Part shown: positions 8,356 through 18,411 of the stretch, one piece after another
Position numbering within the stretch: the first letter of the stretch is position 1
How the letters are laid out: each line of letters begins with the position of its first letter
DNA from: Clostridia bacterium
GTDB taxonomy: Bacteria; Bacillota; Clostridia; Lachnospirales; Lachnospiraceae
Reading direction: 5' to 3'
Length of the DNA stretch: 64,000 nucleotides
NCBI GenBank assembly: GCA_910574835.1
Contig: CAJTDE010000018.1
Span: 1 to 64,000, forward strand
The notes under the pieces: model-generated
Told to the model about the DNA's origin: nothing
The model's input: the letters and a program-made list of their open reading frames with translations, nothing else
The model's database searches: none
Program-made: the position numbers and the translations under genes

Positions 8356-9030
8356 ATGGCAATGATTCAAAATGACTGGCTGGAACCCTTAAACCTGGAA
8401 TTTCGCAAGCCCTATTATGCGGAGCTTTTTCAATTTGTGAAAGAGGAATACGCCACAAGAAAGGTATTCCCTCCGGCGGATGATATTTTCAATGCCTTTC
8501 ATCTGACGCCTCTTAGCCAGGTGAAAGTAGTGATTCTGGGGCAGGACCCTTACCACAATGACGGACAGGCTCACGGTCTGTGTTTTTCCGTGAAGCCGGA
8601 TGTGGACGTCCCCCCTTCTCTGGTGAATATTTACCAGGAGCTTCACGATGATCTGGGCTGCTACATTCCCAACAACGGCTACCTTACCAAATGGGCAAAG
8701 CAGGGCGTGCTGATGCTGAATACGGTGCTGACGGTGCGGGCGCATCAGGCCAATTCCCACAGAGGAAAGGGCTGGGAGGAATTTACGGATGCAGCCATCC
8801 GCATCCTCAATGAGCAGGATCGGCCCATCGTGTTTATTCTGTGGGGAAGCCCGGCCCAGAAAAAGGCGGCGATGCTGCATAACCCGAAGCATCTTATTTT
8901 AAAATCCCCTCATCCAAGCCCGCTGTCCGCTTACCGGGGGTTCTTTGGCAGCAGGCCCTTCAGTCAGACCAACGAGTTCCTGGAGAGGAACGGATTGGAG
9001 CCTGTAGATTGGCAGATTGAGAATGTATAA
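8356..9030 (+). CDS. ung: Uracil-DNA glycosylase (family 1)
   Basis: 224 aa, normal length. Motif A GQDPYHNDGQAHGL contains the water-activating aspartate. LMLNTVLTVRAHQANSH and the minor-groove loop HPSPLSAYRGFFGS with catalytic histidine complete the family set. It removes uracil from DNA, starting base-excision repair. The gene follows a truncated copy of the structured repeat that contributes its Shine-Dalgarno. Its stop overlaps the start region of the next gene. Confidence 0.97.
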   Translation: MAMIQNDWLEPLNLEFRKPYYAELFQFVKEEYATRKVFPPADDIFNAFHLTPLSQVKVVILGQDPYHNDGQAHGLCFSVKPDVDVPPSLVNIYQELHDDLGCYIPNNGYLTKWAKQGVLMLNTVLTVRAHQANSHRGKGWEEFTDAAIRILNEQDRPIVFILWGSPAQKKAAMLHNPKHLILKSPHPSPLSAYRGFFGSRPFSQTNEFLERNGLEPVDWQIENV

Positions 9031-10708
9031 GCAATATGAGGCGGTAAGGAAATGGCTTCTTGAGCAGAAAAAGAGCACGCGGGTTATGCTTCTGCTTCTG
9101 ACGGCTGCCGTTGCTTTTTATATGGTAATCCTCCTCTGGCTGATACCGGAGATGATGGAAGCCGTCCCTATGGACACGAAATACTGGAAGGTTAAAATAG
9201 CAGCGTCCATACTCTTTCTGCTTCCGGTATATGCAGGGCTTTTGTGGGGCGCTTACCGGTGTTCTTTCTTATCTGTGAGGACAGGGACCTGGGAGGAGTT
9301 TGAAAAGAGCAGGCTTTTCAGGAGAAAAGGGGCGGAAAACGGACAAGAGAAAGAAAACCGGCGGCGTTGGCGTTGGTTTCTGCTGGGCTTTGGCCTGACC
9401 TTTCTCTGGCTGATGCTGTACTACTATGCCTATTTTCCGGGTTCCTTTGACTGGGACAATCTGGATCAGTGGTGGCAGATTCAGAACAGCCAGTATGATA
9501 CCTGGCATCCGGTGTTCCACACTCTGATCATTGCCCTGTTTTCAAGGATTGTGAATCATTACGGCTTTGCGGTATTTATGCAGCTGTTTTTATACAGCCT
9601 TCTCTGCGGATATCTGCTTGTCACAATGGCAAAATGGAGATTTCCGGCCTGGGGTCTGGCGCTGACGGAATTTTTTCTGGCGGCCAATCCTCAGACACAT
9701 CGAATCCTGCTCTTTATGTGGAAGGACAGTGCGCTGACGCTTTTTATGCTGCTCTTCACCGTATTCCTTTTGAATACCTGGCTGAGCAATGGTAAGTGGC
9801 TGAAAAAGCGCAGGAACCTTGCAATCTGGATTCTGGCGCTGATTTCCGTTTCTATGGTGCGGCACAACAGCATTTTGTTTACCATTCCGTTCCTGGCGCT
9901 GACTGCCTTTTGCTTTCGGGAGATACGCAGACAAAGTATTCTTTCCCTTGTTCTGATGCTGGCGGGGATGCTGGTGATAAAGTATCCGGTATACAATCTG
10001 GTGGGAGCCAGCCGCCCGGAGCAGACCTATGTGGAGACGGTGGGAGTGCCCATGACCATTCTCTGCAACATTCATGAGACAGCGCCGGAGAGCCTTGATC
10101 CGGAGGCTGCGGACTTCCTGGCAAAGATTGGCCCGGAAAAACGGTGGAAGGTTTATGAGATGGGAAATTACAACTCCTTTAAGTTTGTAACCAATGCCAA
10201 TGCGGTGATTTCCGAGACGGAACCGGCGGATTTTCTCAGATTTACGGCGCGCACCGCGGGCAATGCGCCGGGACTGTCCGTGCAGGCGGTCTATCAGGTG
10301 ACGCGGATGGTGTGGGATATCCGGGGCGCTACGCCCTGGCATGGAGATCTGGAGTTTCAGCTTCGGGAAAATGAGTGGAACTTTGCCTATGTTAAGAATC
10401 GGGCTGTTTTGCGGGAAACGCTGAATGATTTTGACGAGTGGGTCATGGACAGCCCCTTTGACCTGGTTTTCTCTTACAATGGGCTGCATCTTCTGGCATT
10501 GATTCTAAGCACTCTGTTTGTATTTGTAAAGAAGAATAAGGGATGGAAGGCCATGTGCATTGCCTTGCCTCTGCTGGCCTACAGCTTGGGAACCATGCTG
10601 CTTTTGTGCGGGCCGACTTATCGGTTCTTTCACTTCAACAGCGTGACAGCGGTTCCGCTTTGCCTGCTGTTGTTTTCCGCTGAAAAGAAATACGGCTCTG
10701 CTGCGTAG
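9023..10708 (+). CDS. Polytopic membrane protein, DUF6020/GT-C-like
   Basis: About 561 aa from the ATG at 9023 (overlapping the ung stop by 8 bases; an in-frame TTG lies at 9017). There are roughly ten hydrophobic segments, starting at residues ~20-40 and ~55-75. The conserved stretch YFPGSFDWDNLDQWWQI sits in the first large outer loop after TM3. A D/E-rich first loop with a conserved PG motif is typical of GT-C-type glycosyltransferase-like families such as DUF6020. The donor and acceptor are unknown. The overlap suggests translational coupling to ung, an unusual pairing. Confidence 0.7.
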   Translation: MYKQYEAVRKWLLEQKKSTRVMLLLLTAAVAFYMVILLWLIPEMMEAVPMDTKYWKVKIAASILFLLPVYAGLLWGAYRCSFLSVRTGTWEEFEKSRLFRRKGAENGQEKENRRRWRWFLLGFGLTFLWLMLYYYAYFPGSFDWDNLDQWWQIQNSQYDTWHPVFHTLIIALFSRIVNHYGFAVFMQLFLYSLLCGYLLVTMAKWRFPAWGLALTEFFLAANPQTHRILLFMWKDSALTLFMLLFTVFLLNTWLSNGKWLKKRRNLAIWILALISVSMVRHNSILFTIPFLALTAFCFREIRRQSILSLVLMLAGMLVIKYPVYNLVGASRPEQTYVETVGVPMTILCNIHETAPESLDPEAADFLAKIGPEKRWKVYEMGNYNSFKFVTNANAVISETEPADFLRFTARTAGNAPGLSVQAVYQVTRMVWDIRGATPWHGDLEFQLRENEWNFAYVKNRAVLRETLNDFDEWVMDSPFDLVFSYNGLHLLALILSTLFVFVKKNKGWKAMCIALPLLAYSLGTMLLLCGPTYRFFHFNSVTAVPLCLLLFSAEKKYGSAA

Positions 10709-10718
10709 CAGGGCCGTA
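10691..10718. terminator. Convergent-gene terminator hairpin
   Basis: Stem TACGGCTCTGCT / AGCAGGGCCGTA with a 4-base loop, overlapping the stop codon of the 9023 gene. A T-rich tract follows on the minus strand and a delayed one on the plus strand. It separates the convergent membrane-protein and activase genes. Confidence 0.65.
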
Positions 10719-10743
10719 AAAATAACCTTTTTTCAATATAATA

Positions 10744-13700
10744 TCAATATAATGGCTTTTCATCCAGATTTTTGTTGGCCGTAGCCAGCATCAGCTTTAA
10801 GCGGTTCAGCTGATTTACCTCGCTTGCTCCCGGATCGTAATCAATGGCGATTACATTGGACTTGGGATACTGTCTCCGCAGCTCCTTGATTACGCCCTTG
10901 CCCACGACATGATTGGGCAGGCAGCCGAAGGGCTGGGTGCAGACAATGTTGTTCACGCCGTTGTGAATCAGCTCCAGCATTTCGCCGGTCAGAAACCACC
11001 CTTCGCCGGTCTGGTTTCCAAGGGATACAAATCTTGAAGCCATTTTCCCCATCTCATCAATATTGCCGGGGGGCACAAAATGAACGCTCTTTTCCAATGC
11101 CTTTGCCGCCGGCTTTCGCAGCCATTCCATAGCCTTGATTCCCAGCCGTCCGTTCCGGGCGGAGGAACGCTTTTTCCCGAGATAATCCGCCTTAAATTCA
11201 TTGTTTTTAAAGCAGTAAAGCAGGAAATCCATCAAATCCGGCACCACAGCTTCCGCGCCCTCGGCCTCTAACAGATCCACAAGGTGATTGTTGGCGGAGG
11301 GTGAAAACTTCACCAAAATCTCGCCCACCACACCTACCCGGGGCTTTTTCAGATCTTCATAAATGGGAAGCCGATCAAAGTCCTCAATAATACCTCTGCA
11401 TATTTTTACAAAGCGGCGGTGCGGCGTATGGCTTTTGGAGAGAAAGTCCTGACAGATGTGTTTCCATTTCTCATGAAGCCGGTTGGCTGCGCCGGGGACC
11501 TTCTCGTAGGGGCGCATCCGGTAGAGCACCCGCAGGAAAATATCGCCGAACACCAGCCCGTAGAGTCCCTTAACGGCCAGAGCGGGAGTCAGCTTAAAGC
11601 CGGGATTTTTCTCAAGGCCGCTCAGATTCAGAGAGATCACGGGGATATCGGGATAGCCTGCCTTTTCCAAAGCGCGGCGGATAAAGCCGATATAGTTGGT
11701 GGCCCGGCAGCCGCCTCCTGTCTGGGTAACGATGACGGCCAGCTTTTCCGGATTGTATCGGCCGGAGAGAATGGCGGTCATAATCTGCCCCACGATGACC
11801 AGAGAGGGGTAGCAGGCGTCGTTGTTCACATATTTTAAGCCCATATCAATAGCGGACTTGTCAGAATCCGGCAAAACCTCCAATTGGAAGCCAAAAGCCC
11901 GAAATGCCGGCTCAATGAGGTCAAAATGGATAGGCGACATCTGAGGGCAGAGGATGGTATGGGTTTTTTGCATTTCCTCCGTAAAGACGGTTCTCTCATA
12001 GGAGGAGGATACAATGGAGCGGCAGACAGCCTTCTGTTCCCGCACCCGCAGAGCGGAGATAAGGGAGCGGACGCGGATTCTGGCGGCTCCCAGATTGTTT
12101 ACCTCGTCAATCTTTAAGCAGGTATAAATCTTCCCGGAATTACTCAAAATATCATTTACCTGATCGGTAGTTACCGCATCCAGGCCGCAGCCAAAGGAAT
12201 TGAGCTGAATGAGATCCAGGTCTTCCCGTGATTTTACAAAATTGGCCGCCGCGTACAGACGGGAATGATACATCCACTGGTCCATGACAATAAGAGGCCT
12301 CTCCACCCCATATAGATGACTGACCGAGTCCTCCGTAAATACGGCAATGCCGTAGGAATTAATCAGCTCCGGAATACCATGATTGATTTCCGGGTCAATG
12401 TGATAAGGTCTTCCGGCAAGAACGATTCCCCGCCGCCCGGTTTCCTTTAAATAAGAAAGAGTTTCCTCGCCTTTGCGCATCATATCCTCTCTTGCGTTTT
12501 CCAGTTCCTTCCAGGCTTTGCGCACGGCGGAAGAAACCTCGGCGGCCGGAATGTGATACTTCCCTTCAAACTCTTCCGTCAGGCGCTTTTCCAGAATCAT
12601 TTCATTTTCAAAGGACAGGAAGGGATTGAAAAAGTCAATGGAGCCGTCAAGCAACTCGTCGATGTTGTTCTTGATATTTTCCGCATAGGAGGTGACGATG
12701 GGGCAGTTGTAGTGGTTGCCCGCATCGGGAAACTCGTTCCGCTCATAGGGAATGCAGGGATAGAAGATAAACTTCAGCCCCTTGCGGATAAGCCAAGTCA
12801 CATGGCCGTGGGCCAGCTTGGCCGGATAACATTCCGATTCACTGGGAATGGATTCAATCCCCAGTTCATAAATCTTCCGGTTGGAGGCCGGGGAGAGTAC
12901 CACCCGGTATTTAAGTTCCGTAAAAAACGTAAACCAGAAGGGATAATTTTCATAAAAATTCAGAACCCGGGGAATGCCCACTTCTCCCCGCTCAGCTTCG
13001 TCGGCGTTAAGAGGCGTGTAGCCAAACAGCCGTTGATTCTTGTATTCATAGAGGTTGGGGATATGTTCCTCATTCCGGGTCTTCCCGATTCCGCGCTCAC
13101 AGCGGTTGCCGGAAATGTACTGACGGCCGCCCGTAAAACGGTTGATGGTCAGGCGGCAGTTGTTGGTGCAGCCCTTGCATTTGGACATGGTAGTGGTAAA
13201 TTCCAGGCGGTTGATCTGCTCGATGGAGAGCATGGTGGTCTTAAGCTCCGGCGTATAGCGCTCCCGTGCAATGAGGGCGGCTCCGAAGGCTCCCATGATT
13301 CCTGCAATATCCGGGCGGATTACCTCGCAGCCCGCTATTTTTTCAAAGCTTCGCAGCACCGCGTCGTTGTAGAAGGTGCCGCCCTGAACAACGATGTGCT
13401 TTCCCAGGGAGGAAGCGTCGGAGACCTTGATTACCTTGAACAGAGCGTTCTTAATAACAGAGTAGGCAAGCCCCGCAGAGATATCCGCCACCTTTGCCCC
13501 TTCCTTTTGCGCCTGTTTTACTTTGGAGTTCATAAATACGGTACAGCGGGTTCCGAGGTCAATGGGATGCTCCGCAAACAAGGCCTCTCTGGAAAAATCC
13601 TCTACGCTGTAATTGAGAGAACCGGCAAAGGTTTCAATAAAGGAACCGCAGCCGGAGGAGCAGGCTTCGTTGAGCTGAACGCTGTCCACGGTGTGATTGC

Positions 13701-15000
13701 GGATACGGATGCATTTCATATCCTGTCCGCCGATATCCAGGATACAGTCCACCTCCGGGTCAAAAAATTCGGCGGCATAGTAGTGGGCTACCGTCTCAAC
13801 CTCCCCCTCGTCGAGCATCAGGGCGGCCTTGATCAGCGCTTCCCCGTAGCCGGTGGAGCAGGAACGGGCAATATGGGCGCCCTCGGGCAGAAAACGGTAA
13901 ATCTCCCGGATGGCCCGCAGGGTTGTCTTCAAGGGACTTCCGTTATTGCTGCTGTAAAAGGAATAGAGCAGGGAGCCGTCCTTAGCAACCAGGGCCGCCT
14001 TGGTGGTAGTGCTGCCCGCGTCAATACCGAGAAAGCAGTTTCCCTCGTATGCCTGGAAATCGCTCCGCAGAACCTCATGGCGGCTGTGGCGTTCCTGAAA
14101 CTTTCCGTATTCATAGCGGGAGGTAAAGAGCGGCTCCATACGCTCCACCTCGAAATCCATACGGATATGGGACTGAAGGCGCTCTTTAAGCTCGCTTAAA
14201 CGAACCGTCGTCTCCGGCCGGCTGTTCCTGGCAGCGCCTATGGCCGCGAAGAGATGGGAGTGCGCCGGCGCAATGATATGCTCCTCGTCAAGCTTCAGAG
14301 TGCGGATAAAGGCGGCCTTCAGCTCGGACAGAAAGTGGAGAGGCCCTCCCAGGAACGCCACATGCCCCCGTATGGGCTTACCGCAGGCCAGTCCGCTGAT
14401 GGTCTGGTTCACTACGGCCTGAAAAATAGAAGCGGACAAATCTTCTTTTGTCGCTCCTTCGTTGATTAGTGGCTGAATATCCGATTTTGCAAATACGCCG
14501 CAGCGGGCGGCAATGGTGTACAGGGATTGGTAATTTTTGGCATACTCATTCAGGCCGGAAGCGTCCGTCTGTAAAAGGGACGCCATCTGATCGATAAAGG
14601 AGCCTGTGCCGCCGGCACAGATGCCGTTCATGCGCTGCTCGATATTGCCGCCCTGGAAGTAAATGATTTTCGCATCCTCACCGCCAAGCTCAATGGCAAC
14701 GTCGGTTCTGGGCGCTTCCGCCTCTAGGGCCTGGGCCACCGCAACTACCTCCTGAACAAAGGGAAGCTCCAGATGATTCGCCAGATTAAGGCCGCCGGAG
14801 CCTGTAACAGCGGGGGAGAGGATTGGATCGCCAAGCGCGGCTTCGGCACGGCCGAGAAGCTGAGCCAGCGTGTCCTGAATATTAGCAAAATGACGTTCGT
14901 AATCGGAAAACAGCAGCTTCCGATTTGCGTCCAATACTGCGATTTTTACGGTAGTGGAACCGATGTCGATTCCCAACATAGATGCAGTCTGATTGTTCAT
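10744..15000 (-). CDS. Giant 2-hydroxyacyl-CoA-dehydratase activase-related protein (double ASKHA plus DUF2229)
   Basis: About 1,418 aa. Two BcrAD/BadFG ASKHA ATPase domains are visible: one at the N-terminus ([17 protein letters not shown]) and one near residue ~320 ([16 protein letters not shown]). Each has a cysteine loop ([10 protein letters not shown] and [12 protein letters not shown]) that ligates the [4Fe-4S] cluster in HgdC-type activases. The C-terminal half carries a DUF2229/HgdB-like region with [11 protein letters not shown] and [13 protein letters not shown]. Family members are ~1,400 aa and presumably perform ATP-driven low-potential electron transfer, but no partner dehydratase is encoded here. 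The ATG at 15000 is used; an in-frame TTG lies 6 bases upstream. Confidence 0.88.
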   Translation of the reverse strand: MNNQTASMLGIDIGSTTVKIAVLDANRKLLFSDYERHFANIQDTLAQLLGRAEAALGDPILSPAVTGSGGLNLANHLELPFVQEVVAVAQALEAEAPRTDVAIELGGEDAKIIYFQGGNIEQRMNGICAGGTGSFIDQMASLLQTDASGLNEYAKNYQSLYTIAARCGVFAKSDIQPLINEGATKEDLSASIFQAVVNQTISGLACGKPIRGHVAFLGGPLHFLSELKAAFIRTLKLDEEHIIAPAHSHLFAAIGAARNSRPETTVRLSELKERLQSHIRMDFEVERMEPLFTSRYEYGKFQERHSRHEVLRSDFQAYEGNCFLGIDAGSTTTKAALVAKDGSLLYSFYSSNNGSPLKTTLRAIREIYRFLPEGAHIARSCSTGYGEALIKAALMLDEGEVETVAHYYAAEFFDPEVDCILDIGGQDMKCIRIRNHTVDSVQLNEACSSGCGSFIETFAGSLNYSVEDFSREALFAEHPIDLGTRCTVFMNSKVKQAQKEGAKVADISAGLAYSVIKNALFKVIKVSDASSLGKHIVVQGGTFYNDAVLRSFEKIAGCEVIRPDIAGIMGAFGAALIARERYTPELKTTMLSIEQINRLEFTTTMSKCKGCTNNCRLTINRFTGGRQYISGNRCERGIGKTRNEEHIPNLYEYKNQRLFGYTPLNADEAERGEVGIPRVLNFYENYPFWFTFFTELKYRVVLSPASNRKIYELGIESIPSESECYPAKLAHGHVTWLIRKGLKFIFYPCIPYERNEFPDAGNHYNCPIVTSYAENIKNNIDELLDGSIDFFNPFLSFENEMILEKRLTEEFEGKYHIPAAEVSSAVRKAWKELENAREDMMRKGEETLSYLKETGRRGIVLAGRPYHIDPEINHGIPELINSYGIAVFTEDSVSHLYGVERPLIVMDQWMYHSRLYAAANFVKSREDLDLIQLNSFGCGLDAVTTDQVNDILSNSGKIYTCLKIDEVNNLGAARIRVRSLISALRVREQKAVCRSIVSSSYERTVFTEEMQKTHTILCPQMSPIHFDLIEPAFRAFGFQLEVLPDSDKSAIDMGLKYVNNDACYPSLVIVGQIMTAILSGRYNPEKLAVIVTQTGGGCRATNYIGFIRRALEKAGYPDIPVISLNLSGLEKNPGFKLTPALAVKGLYGLVFGDIFLRVLYRMRPYEKVPGAANRLHEKWKHICQDFLSKSHTPHRRFVKICRGIIEDFDRLPIYEDLKKPRVGVVGEILVKFSPSANNHLVDLLEAEGAEAVVPDLMDFLLYCFKNNEFKADYLGKKRSSARNGRLGIKAMEWLRKPAAKALEKSVHFVPPGNIDEMGKMASRFVSLGNQTGEGWFLTGEMLELIHNGVNNIVCTQPFGCLPNHVVGKGVIKELRRQYPKSNVIAIDYDPGASEVNQLNRLKLMLATANKNLDEKPLY

Positions 15001-15006
15001 AACCAA

Positions 15007-15368
15007 TTTTTCTGCAGGATATGTACTGCAGCCTCCTTTTCTATAGAGGAGCGCTTCCGGAAAATACGATTTCCGAGATACTCCAATCCCGGGCGGGGCA
15101 GAAACGATTGGGTTTGGACCGTCCGGGCAATAGGAAAAACGTTGCGGCCTTCGCTTCGGCCGGCAGCAGAAAAACTACATGATTTTACATTATACGACAA
15201 TTAAAAAATTAAGGCAAATAAAAAATCTATAAAATAAATTCTTAATTTTTTCCGAATATGACGATTTGTGGATGGAAAATCGAAAATCCGGAGCTTTTAG
15301 AAACAGAAATTGGAAAAGGTGCATATAATATCCTATTAGAATAAGGAAAGAATAGAGGTAAAATATTT
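15007..15368. other. Divergent intergenic region with promoter signals
   Basis: 362 bases between the divergent activase and LysM genes, AT-rich around 15190-15260. The palindrome CTGCAGGATATGTACTGCAG-like (CTGCAG repeated 14 bases apart) is at ~15010-15030, within the activase leader. A TATAAT at 15324-15329 is the probable -10 for the LysM gene; its -35 is weak. No gene is seen. Confidence 0.5.
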
Positions 15369-15572
15369 ATGAATCATTGCCAGGGCGTTCTTCATATTGT
15401 ACAAAAGGGGGATACGCTGTATCTTTTAAGCCGCCGTTATCATATACCTTTGTGGATGGTCCTGAATGCAAATCCCTATGTCAATATCTACAATCTACAG
15501 GTGGGTGATGAGATCTGCATTCCCTGCCGGATACGGCCCAGGGAGGACTGCTGTCTCTCTGACGGGGAATAA
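15369..15572 (+). CDS. Small LysM-domain protein
   Basis: 67 aa, essentially a single LysM fold: LHIVQKGDTLYLLSRRYHIP, then VLNANPYVNIYNLQVGDEICIP. LysM binds N-acetylglucosamine polymers such as peptidoglycan. There is no obvious signal peptide, so it may act in spores or be released without classical secretion; similar small LysM proteins accompany spore morphogenesis in Clostridia (inference). It stands alone between the activase and a degenerate region. Confidence 0.8.
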   Translation: MNHCQGVLHIVQKGDTLYLLSRRYHIPLWMVLNANPYVNIYNLQVGDEICIPCRIRPREDCCLSDGE

Positions 15573-15715
15573 ACAGGGAAGAGCCGCAGGAATGCATTGC
15601 AAAACCGTTTCTTTTTGATATATATATGATTAGCCCTCGTTTTTTATTGTTTTGCAGGTATGGAAATAATAAAAAGTAAAAAAGGCACAGTATAATAACA
15701 GAGTGTTCGCAAAAA

Positions 15716-15955
15716 AAGCCGTATGCTTTTGTCAGCTATGCAAGCGATGACTGGGAGGCCGTGTTTAAGCAGGCGGTTATACCGCTTCAGCAGCAGTATA
15801 GCCTGCATGTTTATGCGGATAAGGTTTTCGACAAGTTAAATGACAAATGGATCGTACCAATGCTGAGGAATGTCCGCGGCACAGGGGCGGACGCCGGATT
15901 TTCCGGCTCCGTCCTGTGTTTTTATGTCAAAGGCCGGACACAAGCCGGCCGGTGA
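15716..15955 (+). pseudogene. Degenerate fragment of a TIR-like domain gene
   Basis: The open frame lacks a start but reads KPYAFVSYASDDWEAVFKQ, the box-1 pattern of TIR domains, followed by VIPLQQQYSLHVYADKVF and DKWIVPMLRN. After about 50 residues the sequence loses resemblance and stops at 15955. An intact TIR domain is ~130-150 aa, so only the first part remains. The surrounding ~490 bases between 15573 and 16066 hold no other gene. The family call rests on a short motif. Confidence 0.45.
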
Positions 15956-15999
15956 AAGTTCGCGGCATATGGAAGCCTCATACAGGAGATCCTGGAATA

Positions 16000-16028
16000 T
16001 TGACAAATGATCATGCCTCACCTATAAT
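16000..16028 (+). promoter_or_regulatory. Near-consensus sigma-A promoter
   Basis: TTGACA (16000-16005), a 17-base spacer and TATAAT (16023-16028), 39 bases before the ATG of the rhomboid-like gene at 16067. GAAAGGAAG provides the ribosome site. Confidence 0.88.
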
Positions 16029-16066
16029 GTATCGTATCAGGAAAAAGAAAGGAAGAATACGATTTC

Positions 16067-16948
16067 ATGAACTGGATTGATAAGCTGGAGAAAAAGTTTG
16101 GACGGTACGCCATCCCGAATCTGATGCATTATATCATTATTTTGTATGCGGTTGGGTATGTGATTCTGTTGTTTGCGCCGGATATGTATTATTCTTACCT
16201 GTCGCTGGATGCGTCGGCTATTCTGCACGGACAGATCTGGCGTATGGTGACATTTTTGATTTATCCGCCCAATGCCAGCCTGATTTGGTTTATGCTTGTA
16301 TTATATCTTTATTATTCCATTGGATTGAGGCTGGAAGCCCAATGGGGAACATTTCGGTTCAATCTGTACTTTTTTACCGGCGTACTTCTGCATATTGTGG
16401 CAGCTTTTGTGTGCCAGTACGGGTTTGGCGCAAATTTCAGTCAGTATTTTGGAACTTATTGGCTGAACAATTCCCTTTTTCTGGCCTATGCGGCTACTTA
16501 TCCGGATATGCAGTTTATGCTGTATTTTGTGCTTCCTATCAAGGCTAAAATATTGGGAATTATTTACGGAATTTATTTCGGTGTGGAGATTTTAGCAGGT
16601 TTTTTTGCGGAACATTTAACAATGAATATGCTGATAGGCTTGTCAAAGATTGGAATCATCGTACATCCTGCTTATAGCCTGATGGCCCTTTTGTCGCTGG
16701 GGAATTTTATTCTCTTTTTCCTTGGAATGAGGAGTATGCATCGTTATTCGCCCAAGGAGATCCGCCGCAGGCGCACCTATATGAAGAACGTAAAACAGGG
16801 AGAAAAGAGCGCAAACACCCATAAATGTGCCATTTGCGGGCGGACAGAAAAGGACGGCGAGAATTTGGAGTTCCGTGTCTGCTCCAAGTGCAACGGGTAT
16901 TATGAATATTGTCAGGATCATTTATTTACACATACCCATGTAAAATAA
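16067..16948 (+). CDS. Rhomboid-like membrane protein with C-terminal zinc ribbon, catalytic residues not evident
   Basis: 293 aa with about six membrane segments in a rhomboid-like layout: GQIWRMVTFLIYPPN matches the L1-loop region and FTGVLLHIVAAF a following helix. The catalytic GxSG serine is absent (NNSLFLAYAATYP occupies the expected place) and no clear TM6 histidine is seen. This suggests a pseudoprotease related to the Derlin/rhomboid superfamily. The tail (residues ~240-293) holds HKCAICGRTEKDG, CSKCNGYYEYCQDH and HTH, a zinc-binding ribbon. A strong own promoter at 16000 and a terminator at 16953 make it a single-gene unit. Confidence 0.72.
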   Translation: MNWIDKLEKKFGRYAIPNLMHYIIILYAVGYVILLFAPDMYYSYLSLDASAILHGQIWRMVTFLIYPPNASLIWFMLVLYLYYSIGLRLEAQWGTFRFNLYFFTGVLLHIVAAFVCQYGFGANFSQYFGTYWLNNSLFLAYAATYPDMQFMLYFVLPIKAKILGIIYGIYFGVEILAGFFAEHLTMNMLIGLSKIGIIVHPAYSLMALLSLGNFILFFLGMRSMHRYSPKEIRRRRTYMKNVKQGEKSANTHKCAICGRTEKDGENLEFRVCSKCNGYYEYCQDHLFTHTHVK

Positions 16949-16952
16949 TAGG

Positions 16953-16985
16953 AAAAGAAGCCTGCTGACAGGCTTCTTTTTTTGA
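16953..16985 (+). terminator. Rho-independent terminator
   Basis: Perfect stem AAAAGAAGCCTG / CAGGCTTCTTTT with CTGA loop and trailing T run, directly after the rhomboid-like gene. Confidence 0.93.
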
Positions 16986-17055
16986 AATCTTCCTACACAG
17001 TATATGATGGCATATCCGGGGAAAGAGTGTTATAGTTTTAACAACTTAAAAGATA

Positions 17056-17094
17056 TTACGGTACTCTTTAGTGCCATCGCGCAGCGATTCAAAA
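17056..17094 (+). repeat. Structured interspersed repeat, partial copy
   Basis: TTACGGTACTCTTTAGTGCC and ATCGCGCAGCGATTCAAAA match only the 3' tail of the repeat. It directly precedes a full copy, so the two together look like a tandem pair that lost most of the first unit. Confidence 0.75.
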
Positions 17095-17095
17095 C

Positions 17096-17222
17096 GGTAA
17101 AGTCGCAAAGGCGCACGAGAGTAACTTTTATGAGTGCCCTTTCGAATAAAAGTTACTCTCATTACAGGTGTGCCGAAGCGACTTTACCCTTTAGTGCCAT
17201 CGCGCAGCGATTCAGATAGGAG
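17096..17222 (+). repeat. Structured interspersed repeat, full copy upstream of the FNT channel gene
   Basis: GGTAAAGTCGC opens and GCGACTTTACC closes the hairpin. The middle arms GAGAGTAACTTTTAT / ATAAAAGTTACTCTC pair perfectly; the T-A pair here replaces the G-T of the 4217 copy. The second mini-stem ATCGCGCAGCGAT follows, then CAGATAGGAGG, the ribosome site of the gene at 17233. The mini-stem also covaries: ATCGC/GCGAT here versus GTCGC/GCGAC elsewhere. Confidence 0.92.
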
Positions 17223-17232
17223 GAATGTAGAA

Positions 17233-18024
17233 ATGAATTCACCAGCGGAAATTGCACAAAATTATGTGGGAATTGGTAAGAAAAAGACAGAGCTGCCGGC
17301 TGTGAAGATGCTTGTTCTGGGTATTCTGGCAGGAATGTTCATCGGCTTTGGCGCCATTGGGTTTCAGATTGCTACGGCGACAATTGGCGGCAATCTGGGA
17401 AAATTTGTGGGAGCTTTTCTGTTTCCCACAGGACTTGCCCTTGTTCTGCTTGCAGGAAGTGAGCTGTTTACAGGAAACTGTCTGCTGGTAATTCCCTTAC
17501 TGGAAAAACAAGCGTCCATTTCCGGCGTATTGAAGAACTGGCTCTTTGTATATCTTGGCAACTTTGTGGGAAGCACCATCCTGGCATTCCTGCTGGTATA
17601 CGGACATACGCCTTCCGCTATAGACGGCGCGCTTATGAACACCATGATGTCCACGGCGACAGCAAAGGTGGCAATCAGCGTGGGAGATGCGATTTTCCGC
17701 GGGATCCTCTGTAATATTATGGTATGTCTGGCCGTATGGATGTCCTTTTCGGCAAAGACGGCCGGAGGGAAGATAGCAGCGCTGTATTTGCCGATTGTGG
17801 TGTTCGTGCTTGCGGGCTTTGAGCACAGCGTTGCCAATATGTACTATATTATGGCCGGTATTTTCTGCAACGGCGTATACGGCATGGGAGAGGCCAGCGT
17901 GAATGTCGGCAGTATGCTTGTGAACAATCTGCTTCCGGTTACCGTCGGGAATATCATCGGCGGCGGTCTTGTGGGGCTTACATATTGGTTCCTCTATTTA
18001 AAAGGGGCAAAGAAGAGCGCGTAA
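17233..18024 (+). CDS. Formate/nitrite transporter (FNT) family channel
   Basis: 263 aa. The ATG at 17233 follows AGGAGG; the longer frame through the repeat is spurious. Six membrane helices are visible, with family signatures LAGMFIGFGAIGFQIAT, GSELFTGNCLLV and the second half-repeat region FVLAGFEHSVANMYY containing the central histidine. FNT pentamers pass formate, nitrite, hydrosulfide or lactate with protons. In an anaerobe formate is most likely, but no pyruvate formate-lyase or other adjacent gene decides the substrate. Confidence 0.92.
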   Translation: MNSPAEIAQNYVGIGKKKTELPAVKMLVLGILAGMFIGFGAIGFQIATATIGGNLGKFVGAFLFPTGLALVLLAGSELFTGNCLLVIPLLEKQASISGVLKNWLFVYLGNFVGSTILAFLLVYGHTPSAIDGALMNTMMSTATAKVAISVGDAIFRGILCNIMVCLAVWMSFSAKTAGGKIAALYLPIVVFVLAGFEHSVANMYYIMAGIFCNGVYGMGEASVNVGSMLVNNLLPVTVGNIIGGGLVGLTYWFLYLKGAKKSA

Positions 18025-18208
18025 GTAAAGAGATATTATTTTAATATGCTATGCGGCAGGGGACTATCCTATATTTTGGTGGTCCCTTGTATTTGTTGAG
18101 GGATTTATTGAGTGTGAGTTTTGATAGCTATAATAAGAATTATAGATATACCGTATTTTGAGAATTATAACCAGAATTATAAACATGATAAACATACTGT
18201 ATTTACCG

Positions 18209-18237
18209 TTGACATTTTAAGAATTATCCACTACAAT
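18209..18237 (+). promoter_or_regulatory. Sigma-A-type promoter
   Basis: TTGACA (18209-18214), 17-base spacer, TACAAT (18232-18237). It lies in the otherwise empty 18025-18411 gap, upstream of the Rpn-type gene. The gap also holds a weak hairpin GGGAC/GTCCC near 18060-18088 and two GAATTATAA repeats near 18160-18180. Confidence 0.75.
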
Positions 18238-18411
18238 CAATATCGTCCATTCCATCTATACGGAACGGAAATTCTGATTCACAGCCAATTCGGCTAATTT
18301 TCCAAACGGAAGAACAAAAATACGGACAAAGATGCAAAGGAGGTAGAAACAAAAGCAGTTCTGTGATTGCAAAAGATAAGAAATTTAACTATAATAGAAA
18401 GGAAATCATAT

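Noticed and set aside
9017-9022. TTG start for the polytopic membrane protein
   Set aside because: The ATG at 9023 is two codons downstream and equally well placed; nothing favours the TTG.
12553-14199. 548-aa plus-strand open frame opposite the giant activase
   Set aside because: The minus-strand frame has complete ASKHA and cysteine motifs; the plus-strand frame has none and starts without a ribosome site.
17134-17232. Extended N-terminus of the FNT channel and short ORFs reading KSQRRTRGTFMSVLSNES
   Set aside because: These come from the structured repeat, which encodes the same peptide in every copy. Stem pairing with compensatory changes shows RNA or DNA selection, not protein selection.
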